A stretch of DNA of 64,000 nucleotides, taken from positions 28,941,501 to 29,005,500 of the forward strand of contig NC_134370.1 of assembly GCF_035582795.1 (NCBI RefSeq), in the 5' to 3' direction. The stretch is from Mycteria americana. Lineage: Eukaryota > Chordata > Aves > Ciconiiformes > Ciconiidae. Shown one piece after another: positions 26,132-41,100 of the stretch (the stretch's first letter is position 1; every line of letters begins with the position of its first letter). The notes under the pieces are model-generated. The model saw only the letters and a list, made by a program, of their open reading frames with translations. It was not told the origin of the DNA and searched no databases. Both the position numbers and the translations under genes were made by a program.

Positions 26132-29100
26132 ATGGAGGAAAAAGAGAAGAAGAAGCATCGCGCAAAGCATAGCGGGCCAAAGGCAGAGAAGAAAAGGAAA
26201 CGTTATCTCAATGACCTAGGAATAGGAGATGAGGAGAATGCGCGGAAGAGAAACCCTAAAGCCTTTACGGTCCAGTCTGCTGTGCGGATGGCCAGAACTT
26301 TCCATAGGTAAGAAGTGGGAATTGGTTATAGAGCATGCAAGGTCGGCTGGATGGATAGGCATTGGCTGGGGTTTCTTTGTTGCTTTGTGTAGAAATAGAC
26401 ATAGTGTAATTTTCACTGGCGTTCTCACATAGCTTTCATCATTCACCATGTTGTGTTGTAGGTTATGCGTGTGTCAGCAGTGTGATGCTTTCTGCATCTG
26501 TGTTACGTGGTACAGCTGTGTTGGTCTTAATGGAAAAAAATGCGTATAGCTCCTTAGACTTGGTGGGAGTTCCACATACAGATTAGTATCTGGGGTCTTG
26601 GTGAACCTTTGTGTCCAAGCTTTTGCAAACACTCAAGACTTTCAAAGAACAAATATTATTGTTTTTTAAGTTCTTCTATTTATTTGGTACAAATTTCTTC
26701 TCAGAACTCAGGATCTGAAGACTAAAAAACATCACATTCCTGTGGTTGACCGTACTCCTTTGGAGCCACCTCCTGTGGTGGTGGTTGTAGTCGGCCCTCC
26801 CAAGGTTGGGAAGAGCACCTTAATAAAATGTCTTATTAAGAACTTCACAAGACAAAAACTGGTTGAAATCCGGGGTCCTGTTACTATTGTTTCAGGTGAG
26901 AACAAAGAGATGAGAAATGGAAATGCTTATTTTGCACTCCTTATTGTTTTGCTTTTAGAGCTAGGACATGTTCATGTTCTTATAGTTTTTGGTCGTTTCT
27001 AAGAAATCATTTGGATGTGTTATCAGGCGTACTTATTAACAGTAAAATAATAGTGAGATTTAGGCTTTTGGGGGGACTTGTCCCTCTAAACTTGTTTTCT
27101 ACCCTGCTGCGATTCCAATTCTGGTGTGTGGTTTTTTTCTCTTTCCTTTCTGGCTTTTTTCCCAGTTTTTTCCATCCCCCAAACTTTTTCCAGGTTTTCC
27201 TTTTCCACTGGGTTCTGTTTTCCCTTTTGAACTGTTTTTCTCTGGCTTCATGCTAACCTCTACATGCATTTCCCATTCTTTCAGGTTCCCTGTCCTATAA
27301 TTCCTTCTTTGTGTCCCTTTCTTTCTTAAGCCAAGAATTAATTTGTCTAGCCATTTCCAGTTACACTTCTCCACCTCAACCCCGGTCAGTTTCTTTTCCT
27401 TTTTGTTAAGTTTTCAGTCCCAGTCTCCACTTGTCTTAGTCTGTTCCCTTCATACTTTTCCCTGAATATTACCAGGGCAGATCATTGAGGTTCTAGGGGG
27501 AGCACAGCCCACAGCAGCTCAAGGAACCAATTTGTAAGGGAGATCTTGCTTGGACGCAGACAACTGTGTGTTTGGTGTAGGTAGACTCTTCAGACACTTT
27601 AACTAATAAATCTCCCTTTTGCAAGGAATGGTTGAAAAATATGAGAAACAAAAAATGGAAAGGAAAATTCATGTGTTATATTTGATTTCCTAATTGGTCT
27701 ACTGGGACTCGAGGGTTGAATTTTGCAATTGATAACCTGAAGAAAAAGCCATGATACCTGTTGTCTATAGTTGCTTAAAGTTGTTATTCGTGTTGTCTGT
27801 AAAGTTCAGTTAGCTAACTCAAGTTAGTCAAGCCAAATTAACAGTGGGTACGTTTTTCTGATTTGGGTGCATGTTACAAAATTTTTTGATATGTAAATCT
27901 ACTCTTTTTTTTTAAAGGCTAGAACAGAGTGTATTTTTCCTAATAATATCAAAAGAACAAAAATATGTGGTAAAATAAAATCCACAGTACTAATGCTGGG
28001 GCACTAAAGATAAAAGAAGCAGAGATCTTTTTTTTTTCCGAAGCAAAAAAAAAAAAAAAAAAAGTTCGGGTTTTTTTACTATTAGGATTGTTTTTGGAAA
28101 AGACCGAACAACTGCTTTGAAAACATGTACTCAACCTGATAATTTTAAACGAAAGAGTTAAAATTTAGCAGAATTATAAACATTTGAAAACAGGCACTAC
28201 TACAATGGTGCATATGACAATCTATACGCTAGACAAGAATTTGAGTCCCAGATACTCTTTAGGAACTTCAGGAATGTGACCTGAAAATAAAACAATGGAT
28301 TAATTAGTTTGCTCCCTCTGTTTCAGTTTTTGATTCTTAATTCTGTTTTCAGGTAAAAAACGCAGGCTAACCATTATTGAATGTGGATGTGATATTAACA
28401 CAATGATTGACCTGGCTAAAGTTGCTGATTTGGTAAGTTAACAATGGCATGCGATTTCTAATATAATTTGTATTGAAAATAGTACTTCTGACTGGACTGC
28501 ACCAATGTATGATTTCTCTACCCATTGCTATCGAAGGCAAAACTGTCTTTGGTTTCGGAAAGAACAGGACTAAGCTCAACAATAAACCTTATATTCTGGA
28601 ACAACCCCTAGGACTTTCCTTATCCTGGGGGTGGGGAGAAATAAAGTGTGTGTGTGGTGGTGGGGAAGATGTGGAAGAAGGGAAATGCAACTGAACGTCA
28701 TTGCTAATGCAACTGGTAAACTTTTAATGGAAGATCTTATAACAAGCCAAGGTGATGAAGTGACTTTTCATTAAGGGATTTGGTCAAATCATGTAAATCT
28801 GAAAATCGTTTTTAGTCAAGAAGTTTTCAACTAATGTATAAAGTATAAATATGTATTAGTTTACTAGTTGATTTTATTTTATACACTCTGATGTCTCTAT
28901 GTTTGAAGATCACTGTGTAGTAATACAATTGATTTCAGTGGAGTGTGGTCACCATTGTAATTTACTTGTAACTTTTGGTTCAGTGGATTATGTCAACTGA
29001 TCTTGGGGACCCAATGCACGATCCATTTGTCTTATTTAGAATTTTACTTTACATGTGGATTTGGAGTATATTATTCATAGCTGATCAGGGTTTGGGATCC

Positions 29101-32100
29101 TTATCTAAATATTAACTATCTAAATAATACATGTGTGACTAATCCAGATATTGTTCTACTTGCATGTTTTCTACTTGAGGAAGGTAGATGTATTAAAAAA
29201 TAACAAAAAATTTCTGTTAGTAGGTGTGACACATGTTTGAGATTCTGCATGCACATAGTGGTGCTGAGAATCTACTTGGTTTTATTGTTAGGAGGCTGAG
29301 ATTACATAATCACTTGCAGATCTCTGTCATCAGTTCCCATGTGTTTTAAGCTCTTAATTGCCGAGGTCCTAATACAACTTTGCTTCCATTTTCATGTGAC
29401 TGTTGAGTGCCATTTTCCTGTGTCAGTGCATTTTAGTGATGCGTGACGGTAATTGCAATGTGTGAAGTAAGTTTGTCTCATTTTACCAAAAGGCTTGGCC
29501 TTAGAGGCATTAGTGCATCCAAGACACAGATATAAAAATGTTATTAATTTTCTCAGACATTCCTGCAAATACTGGAAGATACTCAATTTTGCATATTTTA
29601 AATTCACCAAATAAACACCTGTTCAGACCTCATTATGATAATGTATGTTATTGCATTCATAGAGCAGCCTTATTCTTCTATAGTTTTCTCGGGGACAACG
29701 AGCAAATCTATATAAAGGAGATTGACTGGAAGAAGAGATTTGATTTCCGCACTAACTTCTAAAGCAGCTAAGATCCATACTTTAATTAAAAAGCCAAAGT
29801 TGATTTTCAGTTTATATGAAAATAAAGAACAAAACTTTTTGCAAGATTTTGGTTCCCAAGAAGCTTATGATTTTAAAGGTGTGGTCTTTGAAATTAGCTC
29901 ATGTGGACACCATGGTATTGTAATAGTGAAATGCTGATGTTGTGTTTTCAGGTTCTAATGCTTATTGATGCCAGCTTTGGATTTGAGATGGAAACATTTG
30001 AATTCCTGAACATTTGTCAGGTACATGGCTTTCCCAAAATTATGGGAGTTCTTACCCACCTGGATACATTCAAGAACAACAAACAATTAAAGAAGACTAA
30101 AAAGAAGTTAAAGCACAGATTCTGGACTGAAGTGTATCCGGTATGACATTCAATATTCATTTTTTCCATATGTTTTGCATTAAGGAAGCTAAATTAAAAG
30201 TGAGGCAATACTTAAGTATTTATTATGTTCCTACATCTTTTAAATAATACTATAAATGGACAATGCTGCTGATGTACCAGATTACGTAATCTTTCTTCTA
30301 TTTGCTAAAATACTTGTGTAATTATTCTCTATCCCAGTGTGACTAGCTACTAAACATGTGATACTAGTAAAAAGGTCTGTTACACAGGTGCTATGCAAGG
30401 AGGATCTGCTTGTAGGTCTGAGAGATAAATTAACCATTGTACGAAGTTTTCTGGATGTGAATTGTTTTCGCGTAAGATTTAGGGGGCAATTTTCACTTTG
30501 AAGTAAACTAGTTTGATCTTTTGGAACCAATTGTAGCCTGCAATTTCCAATTATGATTTACAAATTTGAATTGCATTACCTTTTTTTAGTTTTGTAGGTA
30601 TTCAATTGATGTTTAATGTGTTTATGTCTTTTTAATGTGTTTAGGGTGCTAAGCTGTTTTATCTGTCTGGGATGGTTCACGGAGAATATCAAAAGCAGGA
30701 AATTCACAATTTGGGGCGTTTTATCTCAGTTATGAAATTCCGACCTCTTACTTGGCAAACGTCTCACCCCTATGTTCTCGCAGACAGGTGTGTGCTTTTC
30801 TCTCTGTTCTTCAATCTCAGCATAGATAGCACCTTGCTGTTTAAAAAAATTATAATATTAGAGCCAGTCTGCTCTATGCGTGAATGGGTATTTAGTGTTA
30901 TCTAGATGGCTTTGGGGAAATTAAAGCATACTTTTCAGGTTTGTGCTGATAACTTTAGCTGTTCAGTTTTCACTTGCATCGGATCATGTAGACAGGCCTT
31001 TGGTATACTGTAAATACTTTTGAAACACAGGAAAAAAAAACCCTGCTTGTTGATGATGATATTGAATTTCTGTGGAAAAGAAACAGTGTTCCAGCAATTT
31101 AACAACAGCTGGTGAATTAGTCCTCTGAGTTCCCTGGACCATCCCTTCTGCTCCATCTCCATGTATAGCATTTGATTCACAGTCTCTTTGGAACATGAAA
31201 GTAATCTTGATGGTGGCTGTGCCTACCTGAGAAATTACCACACCTTTTATATTTTATTGCCAGAATGCTTACAGTTATGACTAAACTCCCACAGGAATCC
31301 AAGGTGCCTAGAACAAGTCTCTTTCAAGGCTCTAATTCTTTAGAAAATTATCAAAATTATCAATTGGTACTTATCAATTGTCAGAGAAGTAGATAAGTAT
31401 CATGCAAAGTCCTGCAAAATATGCAAAGCAAAGAGAGGGGAAAAAGAGGAAAAAAAATATTCTGTAGTCTTTCAGTAACGTTGTTTTAGGTTGCTATAAC
31501 TGTTACAATTATTTTCATTGTTTGGTCGGTTTTAAGCTGATCTGCAGCCAGAACGTGTGTGCCATCCTCCTTGGCTGTGTGTTTGTGTTGCCTCCCCTGT
31601 GCCCTGTAGAAAGGAGCTCTGGAAGCTGTTTCCCCCTCATCTGCCTGAAAACAGCGAATCTTTCCCTCTCCCCTTACCTGTCATAGCTTTTGTGTTGCTC
31701 AACACCATTATTAAGGAAAAGAAGGTATTGTGTGGCTGTAGGCAATGCATCTTTCAGCTGTCTTAGGGTGGTTATTCTGTTTTCCTTCTAATGGCAAAAT
31801 TGATTTGAGGAGGGTTGTGTGTGGAAAGTTTATAAACAGTAATTAAAATGTGCTAAGAAAGCAGTATATGTTTATCTGAAATGTCAATAAGTCTTCTGGA
31901 AATATATTGTTGAACATGATTATACCAATTTTAAAATAAAATTTTAAAGTATTTTTGAAAGGTATTTCTTTCGTATGATCATTCTATTTTGATTATTAGA
32001 GTCTGCAGAGCACGCAGGGGCAGCAGTGATGCTGCAATTCTCTTTTCTTAAGTTACCTTTTTTTGAAAGTTACTATTAGAACTGCTGGATAGTCTAACTT

Positions 32101-35100
32101 TTTTTTTTTTTTTGAATGGTGGGTAGAATGGAAGAGTTGACAAACCCGGAAGATGTTCGAATCAATCCCAAATGTGACAGGAAGATATCACTTTATGGAT
32201 ACTTGAGAGGAGCACACCTAAAAAACAAAAGTCAAATTCATATGCCAGGTAATTTATCAGATTCTTAAAACTGGTTTTGTACTGTTTTATAACAGTACTG
32301 TGAATTTATAACTGTGAATAACAACACAGCTCTTGCTATTTTTATTGTGGAATGATTTATGTCTTTAAACTGTACATTGTAAAATAGATTTGTCACCTTT
32401 CTAAATACATATTCTGCTTTTGGAAATTATTTTTCATAATACACATTTTTGTAAAATAAATCCTTGTGAAAAGTTTTGCTTTTAATTGTGCAGTTTTGTT
32501 GCAGTGTTAAACACAATCTTGGCAGTGTCTGAAGTTTTTCAAAGGTGTTTCGCTTTAGAAGGTGCTTGAAATGCAAAACATACCAGCCCTAATAGTGAAA
32601 AGAAAATTTGGCTTATATAAAATTTCTCATATTCATTGAAAAAACTTAATATTTTAAGTGAATGATTTAAAAGCTTAAATTCAGAAATATTTTAATAATA
32701 AATTTACAGACCTAGTCAGAAAAGTGAGTTGTTAGTTTTCTCATTTTAAAAAAAGTAAACAAACCCAAAGCTTTGCAGTATTCTGTGAACTTACGTATGC
32801 TTCTCTAGGTTCAGTGGTAAGGCAGAAGAATTGGATGTTCGATACAGAGCTCGCTGTTGATGAATCACTGAATGCTACAATGTTTTGTTTTTTTTTTTTA
32901 ATCTCTTCATGGTGAATTGTACAAATTTCAGAATGAAAACTTTGTGAAAATCTTGTTGCTTCCCTTGTCTGTTACCCCAGGTGTAGGAGACTTTACTGTG
33001 AGTGATGTGAGTTTCCTACCAGACCCCTGTGCTCTACCTGAACAGCAGAAGAAGCGTTCTTTAAATGAGAAGGAGAAACTAGTGTATGCCCCTCTTTCAG
33101 GAGTTGGGGGCATTGTATATGATAAAGATGCTGTTTATATTGACCTTGGTGGAAGCCATGCTCATGAAAAAGAAGAGGTAAAGGAATGCTGTTGGTGATT
33201 TGAATTCTCTTGCAAAATATATTTTTTTATCCTTAGAGTCAAAATAAGTGTTTACAAATAAGCACCTTTAAAATAATCAATCCTTATATATCTGTAGTGG
33301 GTAATTTCTTTTTCTTCTCTACTGATTTCAGAGGAGGGATATTTTTATTATCTCTGTGTAAAATATTGTGCAAAACATCTGAAGGTTCAATTAATAATAA
33401 ATACCTAAGTTAGTTTCATAAACTTTCCAAACATTGACTTGAGATTTGTAAAAACTCCTGGTACTGGGGTATTACCGCTCTTACTTTTGCAGGGCAGGGT
33501 GGTTGTGGGTGAACACTTACAGGATTTGACTGGTCAAAGGGAGAGGTGGAGAACATTTGCATACAAACAGATTGAATTCAGCTGTTTTCCCCTGTGTTGT
33601 GCTAAATGTTAAATACGCTTGGGTCTATGATAATGTGTGCTTGCTGATATTTACTGTAGTGGTTGCAAACTGTGAAGGAGGCCCTTTGATTTTTCTTGGG
33701 TTAATATTGTATGCATTCTTGAAATGTGAAGAGGGGAAGGGAGACCTTGCTATTCTGAGAAAATGTTTATTTAAAATGCTTTGGATTTTTTTTCTTGCGT
33801 ATGCATATTTCTACTGTTTTAGGCAGATTAATGACTCTGTTAGCTGCTCATTAGACATTTGTTTATTCATTTTAATTGAGAAGTTAAAAATCTTGGCTTT
33901 CCAGGAGGAAGTGAGACCAAATCACGAACTAGTTCAGAGCCTCATCTCCACACATTCAGCCATTGATGTTAAGATGGCGTCAAGCAAGGTCTCTCTCTTC
34001 ATGGACTCTAGACCCTTAGGTTCAGAAGATGTAGAACAAGAGTAAGTTTTGAATGCTGAGCAATGTTTGAGCATGAATGAATCTCTAATTTCAGGCTCTA
34101 ATTTAAGAAAAATGCTCAATGGAGCGCAGTTAGTAGAATGGCTTATTGCCTAATTCTTCCTCTTCTGAGACTACTCATATGCCACGTGTATTTTGAGATA
34201 GGAATAATTTATATTAGAAAAGTTTTGCAAGCAGTATAGTCCTGCCTTCCAGGAATTCCTTGCTGATATAGCTATAAGTAACATATTTCCATTTTTCTTC
34301 AGAGTTTTGTAGAATGGCAGTCGTAATCTTCAGTAAAATTCATTGTATAGCCTATTTTCATTCCATGGAAAATGAAATTTCTTGGAATTATTTATGGCTA
34401 TAACATAGGGTGTATTCTTTAATTAAGAGGTGTTCTGTACTTAAAAAACTGCATTGCCTTTTTAATGTTCTCCATAACCTTGCTCTGTTTTTCTTAAAAA
34501 ATTAAAAAATAGTTTTAAATGTTAACATGAAGCTTCATTGTTTCATTAAAATTTCCTTGTACTTTACCATCTTACCCCAAATATGATCTTTGGGAAAACA
34601 GGTTTGTGATGCCAAAAGAAGAGAGAGAGATTGATTTGAAGACTGGAAGAGTACGTCGGAAGGCATTATTTGAAGAAGAAGAGAAAGAAAATGATGATGC
34701 AGTAAGTGATGAGGAAGACGACCAAGAAGAAGAAGAAGAAGAAGCAGCAGCAATGTCTGAGGATGGAAGTGATGGCGATGATGAAGATGATGCTGAGGAA
34801 GAAAGTGACAGAGAGCTGTTAGGGGAAGAGATGGCTCTTGGGAGAGCCAAACGTCTGAAAACAGAGGTGGCTAAAGAAGAAGCTGTGAATGAACTGCCAG
34901 CATTTGCAGACAGTGATGACAATCTTGAGATGAGTTCTGAAGGAGAAGAAGGAAAAACTGCCCCTGAAGAGAACGAGATGGAGGAAGATGATGATGATGA
35001 TGATGAGGAGGAGGAGGAGGAGGATGAGGATCAGCAAAGGACTTATGAAAATGGAAGCTCAGATAGTGAATTCGAGGCTGCAAGCAAAAGAGTAGCTGAA

Positions 35101-38100
35101 TCTAAGCAGTATGAAATAAATAGGGAAGATACAGAAATGAGATCGCAAATCTCAGATCACAGTCTGAAAAGAAAAGCAGTGCTTACTACAGATTCGGGAA
35201 ACTGCACAGCAGAAGAGGCATCAGAGTCTGAGGTTGAAAACTCTTCCATCGATGAGGGCGATGATGAAGGAGGATCACATGATGAATTAGAAGCTGAAGA
35301 ATCAAATGGGAAGGAATTTGGGCACACTCAAGCAAAGAAAGCTGATAGCATTAGACAGACTAAACTTAAAGCTGTAGAAGTTGAGGATGATGATGTGGAG
35401 AACCTACTGAGAGAGGAAGAGGAGTATGAAGAAAAAATAGATTTTTCTGCTGACACGACAGGTAGACTATAAATGTTAAAAATTTTTACTGTCCATTTTT
35501 AACTGGGTTAATTGTTAAAGGATATTATAATTAGTAAATATTATATAAAGTTGCCCCTCCAATGTATCTGTAGTTGTTAAGTGGCAAACTTCAAGTTAGG
35601 AAACCTGGGATTATCTGCTATTAAGCCTTTGATTTGCAATGTAGTATGCAGGTCTCTGGTTTCCTTCCTCTAAAATGGAGGTGATTAATTTTATAAACTT
35701 CATTGATTCTGCATACATTTCTCTTTAACTTTAATCTTTATGGCTATGTGTGTAAAACAAATTATGATGCTCTATTACATTTAGAAAGAATAAAACATTC
35801 TTGGGGGAATGTTACTAAAATCTATTAACTACTCACTGAGCACTGGAACAGGTTGCCCAGAGAAGTTGTGGAATCTCCATCCTTGGAGATATTCGAAAGC
35901 CATCTGGACACGATGCTGGGCAACCTGCTGTAGGTGACCCTGCTTGAGCAGTGGGGCTGGACAAGATGACCTCCAGAAGTCCCTTCGAACCTGAACCATT
36001 CTGCGAGGCTGTGAAGAAGACGTGTATCATCATGAAAATAATAAAATCTGTTATTATTGCTAATAATCTCTTAAAATTTGTCCTAAAATTAGGACTAATC
36101 AGAAAAAAAAAAAATGATATAATTTTTTAGCCACAATTTATGTTTCTCTGTATATATGGAGTATGAAAAAAAGAAACTGTGGGTTGTGTCTACACTTCCT
36201 AAGCCTGTTGTTATTTAAAATATTTATGTAGCTCCTAATTCTTGTTCTTTTTTGGAGGTAGAACACAAACTTTTTTCCCTTTTCAGGTGCGCTTAAGTGG
36301 AAAGAGGACCTTACACAGAAGGCAGCTCAGGCCTTTCTAAGACAGCAACGTTCAACCCCCAATCTTCGTAAACTCATCTATGGAACAGGTACAAATCTGT
36401 TTGGAAACTTGTATTGTCTTAATATATGGTGGCTTCTTAGCTGTTAACAAGTTTGCAAGTCTGAATCTTTGAGCGCTGTCTTTTGGTGGGAGGCTTGAGG
36501 AGAGGAGTTTGACCTTTTTTTTAATTACTGATACTCATTTTCACTAATAAACGTAATAAAGACAGTTTTTACTTTTCCAATGAAAAGCATTTTGAGCTCA
36601 TTTTCCAGACTACTCAATTGTTATTTATGTTTTCTGGTGCAACTATTTTCCCCCCGAACACTTAAAGTTTGGACATTTATATAATTATCTGGTAGATATT
36701 ATACAAATCCATTGTGATAGTTGATGTGTTTCATAAAGGGATGTCGTTTGTTGGCTGTTTTCAGGAATTTGTGTCTCACAGTGACTGATAGTGGAATATT
36801 CTCTTAGATGTGACTTAGTATTATCATGTGATAATAGTCACATGACTTAGATGTGACTTGTCTCTAATAAGGGTGCTTGTCAAAAAAAAAAAGCTAGCTG
36901 GCTTAAAAGGAGGAGAAAATTGCTATTTATGCTATTTATGTAATTTGTCCTGTTTAATTCACAACTTTCCCAGTAGTTGTCTGAGTGTACAAACTTCATC
37001 ATGCAGAGCCTCTGTAGAACACAGTGAGAATTTGGCTTTTGTAAATCTTCCGCAGTGCAGGAGTGGGAAGATTTGCTGACAGATTCTCAAGTCTGGTGTT
37101 CTTGATTTACAGACTAGCTTAATGTCATTTCTATTCACAGATTGTTTTGGTATTGTTTCTACTTATGATATTGAATGAATATCCTGTGTTTACTTATTGG
37201 GCAATATTTTTTCTGATGATACCAGTTATGCAAATTAAACCAGATTTCGGGTTGTTCAAAGAAATTTGAACTATGTGGAATTTGTGAAAGGAATGACATG
37301 TTTCCATATGGAACAACTGTACAACTGAAGTTCACTACGATTACAGTGTATAGTATCTCCCTGGTTGCTGCTCACCTTATTTTGTCCTTGTTGAGGGTAT
37401 TAATTTAACTCTTACACTGGATCAGTGTACCTTTTTCTTCAGTCTTATATTTAAAACTATTTTTAGTTTGCATCTTTTTGTCCTCAAACTACTGCAGGTA
37501 TTGTGAAACAACCTCAAATCTTCTGCCTTGTGTTATGAATGTAATCCATGTACTGTGGGGGAAATAATCACAGCTTGTATGTTTCATGTAGCTGTTGAGG
37601 ATGAGGACCATGAGAGTGAGGATGCAGGTGACGAACTTGGAGGTTTGTTTCATGTCAGCCGTCCAGACAAAGCATCCAAACAGAAGGTTAATGCTCTTGA
37701 CTGCTCCAAATTTCTGATAGAAAAGCCGCAAGATTGGGATTTAGAAGAGGTAATACTACTGGATAATTGCTTCTGTATATCCTACATTGGTTATGTCCTG
37801 GATGTGTCTCATAAAGTACTATTGAGTTGTCATTGAAACAGACCTATGGGTGTTTCAGCCAGAGTGTCATATGCTTCTGCTGCTTGCTGTCATTAGAAGT
37901 ATTTACTAGCTAACAGATTCCAAGGTCTGTTCTTACAGGAATGGAAAGTTAGAATAAGTCAATTTAATGCTTGGCTCTCTTGACTATTTGGTGGATCATA
38001 GTTTGCTATTTATTTACCAAAAAGTAAAAAGCAGGGGAATCACGAGTGAAAATATAATGTAAGATAGAGACCTTGTTAGTGTAAAGCCCTTTGGGCAAGA

Positions 38101-41100
38101 GTTGAGTTGGTTTCACATTCCTGCTTTTGCTGAGGCATTTTGTAGTTTTGGTAATGATGTCTTGATGTGGAGCTATGCGTGAGAATATTATATTATCTCT
38201 GAGGTGGTATCTCTGATGGAGGAGTGGGGAACATATTGGAGAATGTTTCTGATGGCAAGCTGGAACTGTACAAGGCAATGACACTTATTTTGCAGGTTAT
38301 GAGCAGTATTCGAGACTGCTTTGTTACTGGAAAGTGGGAAGATGATAAAGATGCAGCAAAGTTGTTGGAGGAAGATGGTATGTGTAAGACTTCTAAAAAT
38401 GATTAATGTATACAGGATTTGTAAGAAAAGTACAATTTTGTAGTTACGTGTGTAGAATGTTTTGCATTAGTGATATGCTATGCTTGCAAATTTTTTCAGT
38501 GTGACATGAAGTATTATACAGGTGCTAATATAATAAAGCATTGCTGTAAATCTCTGTACAAACAGTAGGCAAGTAGCACATTCTGAAAATTTACTCTCTG
38601 AAAAATAGGGTATATGATTTAAATTAGGAAATTAAGTCCTTAGTTAACACTTGGCCATACCAACTTTGAGTTACGTATCCAAGTTTAGCTACTCATCCTC
38701 TATGTATGGTTTATTCTTTTGGATAGTCTTGGTAGAAATAAGCAGAAATTCTTTTTTAATGGAAAGGCAAACTGGTCATTCACCTTTGGCTGAAAAGTGA
38801 GATCTATCCTCAGATATTTTGGAGGCGTTTTTGTTTGTGTTTTTTTTTTTTTTTAATTAGGAAATATTTAGAAAATTTTAATAATATGGCTGTAACTTAT
38901 ATGCAAAATAATTGTGGTTTGACAGGCTTCTATAAGCATTTGTTCTTAACTTAAAATTTGTCTACTATATTTAAATTTTTTATTAATTTTATTTTTTTAA
39001 ATTAAAGATAGGAGCTCGATTGCTATGCTAGTGTCTTGTGTTATTAGAGTGCTAATTAATGTGCTGTGTAGTCCTTTGGAATGATCTAAACTTTATTTAC
39101 ATTTTTGAAATCATAAAGTTAAAGGTATTGAAAGGAAGGAGGAGGAGCCACTGGAGTTCAGCTGAGAATTTTTCAGCTGAAACTATAGAGAGGGCAGAAC
39201 AGACTTATAAAACTGTTGATGGGAAGAAAAAATATTTGGGCTGAAACTAATCTACAAAGCAGTACTGAGAAATACACAATACTGAAAATATGAGAAATTG
39301 TATGGAACAATATAAAAGAATGGTTAACTGCAATACAACAGAATGGTTAACTGTCAGATATCTTGGGTGCTTATTGTTGCAGAAGAACTGTATGGAGATT
39401 TTGAAGATCTTGAAACTGGTGTTGTGCACAAAGGAAAGCCTGCTGCTGAAGGAGATGAGGTCTGACCTATATTTTTATGTTCTTTAGCAACATACATGTA
39501 TATGAATTTCTGATCAAGTGATAGGTGTCCGATGTAGTAAACTTAGTTTTCATGAATCAATAGGAAAGAAATCACTGGGAACAAGGAAGAAAAGGTGTAT
39601 GTATTACAGACTTTGGAACCTATAAATGTCTAGAATGGCATGTTTTTGCCCTCAAACTGAATTGTTGTTTAAGGTTAATTATGTAGAAGTCACCTCACTT
39701 ATTTAACAGTAGGTGTCAGCCTTAATCAAGAGCTGCAGGATCTGGAGGTATGAGAGAAGTATTTTAAAACCAAATGTGATCATAACTGTTTGTACTATGT
39801 CATTTCATCTGATGCAGAAGATTATAGAGCTCTGTTTAAACACAACAAATTGTGGAAACTGACAGAGTTTCCTAGTCATTCCTCATATCTGCATAAAAGA
39901 GGCTGGTGGAAGCAATTTTATGCTGTGAGTTGGATATCTTCCAAGAACAGAGCTGTAGTTGTCTGTGACAATACAGATTGAAAAATCAATTTTTTTTCGG
40001 ACTGAGCAACTTGATAGCTTTGCATTTCATTATAAAATTGAGGGTAACGGCATCGTTTTGGCGGTTTTCAAATGGTCTATGAACAAACTTCCTCCTCTCT
40101 AGCCTCTAGAGTGCTGCCTTCCAGCGCAGTATTACTCAACACTATCAACAGTTACTTTTCTTCCTCTTTTATTATGTGTGCGTATTTTAGCTGTAGAATA
40201 ACAGATGGATCAATTCTAGGGTCTGTTCCCTGACATTAAAATAAATGTTAAGTCAAGAAATTTTCTCAGTGAAAAGGGATATGATTAGATCATGAAATGT
40301 TTTGGTCATTGCTGAAGTTACATCTTCTTGCATGAATAACTTACTAATTTCTGTCTAAAATTGAAATATTTCAAAAGTGTCTAATAATTTGCATTATGAC
40401 AAAATATTACTTAATAATATATATTAAATTGTTAATCAGAATGGGTTGTTTTCAATGAACAGTTTTACATGTTTGATAACTTACTGTTGATTAGTCTGGA
40501 AGTGAAGAAGAGGAGGAAGACGGGAAAACGTCCAAACCAGAACATGAGGAGGAGGAAAAGAAAAAGGAGCGCATGGACAAGAAACGGAAACTGAAGGAAA
40601 TGTTTGATGCAGAATATGATGAAGGGGATGCCACGTACTTTGATGATCTTAAAGAAGAAATGCATAAACAAGCACAGGTAAAAGCTATTAACTAAGCAAT
40701 TTATCTGGCTATACGTCTTCAAAAATAGCCTACAGAGTTTGCCCAAAGGTTATTTCCTGGAGGCACATATGACATTCAGGAGCTACTTCAGAAAGTACAC
40801 ACAAAGAAATACATGCTTGCGATTTTTTTTTTTTTTTAATGGTTGAACATTTTTGATTCCATTAGCTGGAAATAAACAAACAAGCCAAACAACTGAAAGC
40901 TTAATTTAAATTGACTTAAGTAATTAACCATATTCTAAATCGCTGAATAAGTCAGGATGCGTCATCTAAACTTTATCTACTTAAAAGTTTTTAACAGTTA
41001 TCCATTTGTCCCTTAGTGGTGGAACTAGCATGACAGGTCTCAGAAAAAAACAAAACGTGAGAGAGGAGGTTCCCCTCCAGGAAGAGGAGGAGGGGGGTCG

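Noticed and set aside
31045-31130. Possible C/D box snoRNA in a BMS1 intron (TGATGATGA followed by CTGA 75 bases on)
   Set aside because: There is no complementary terminal stem, no convincing C'/D' pair, and the host intron shows no other support. BMS1 is a tempting host but the motif is too short.
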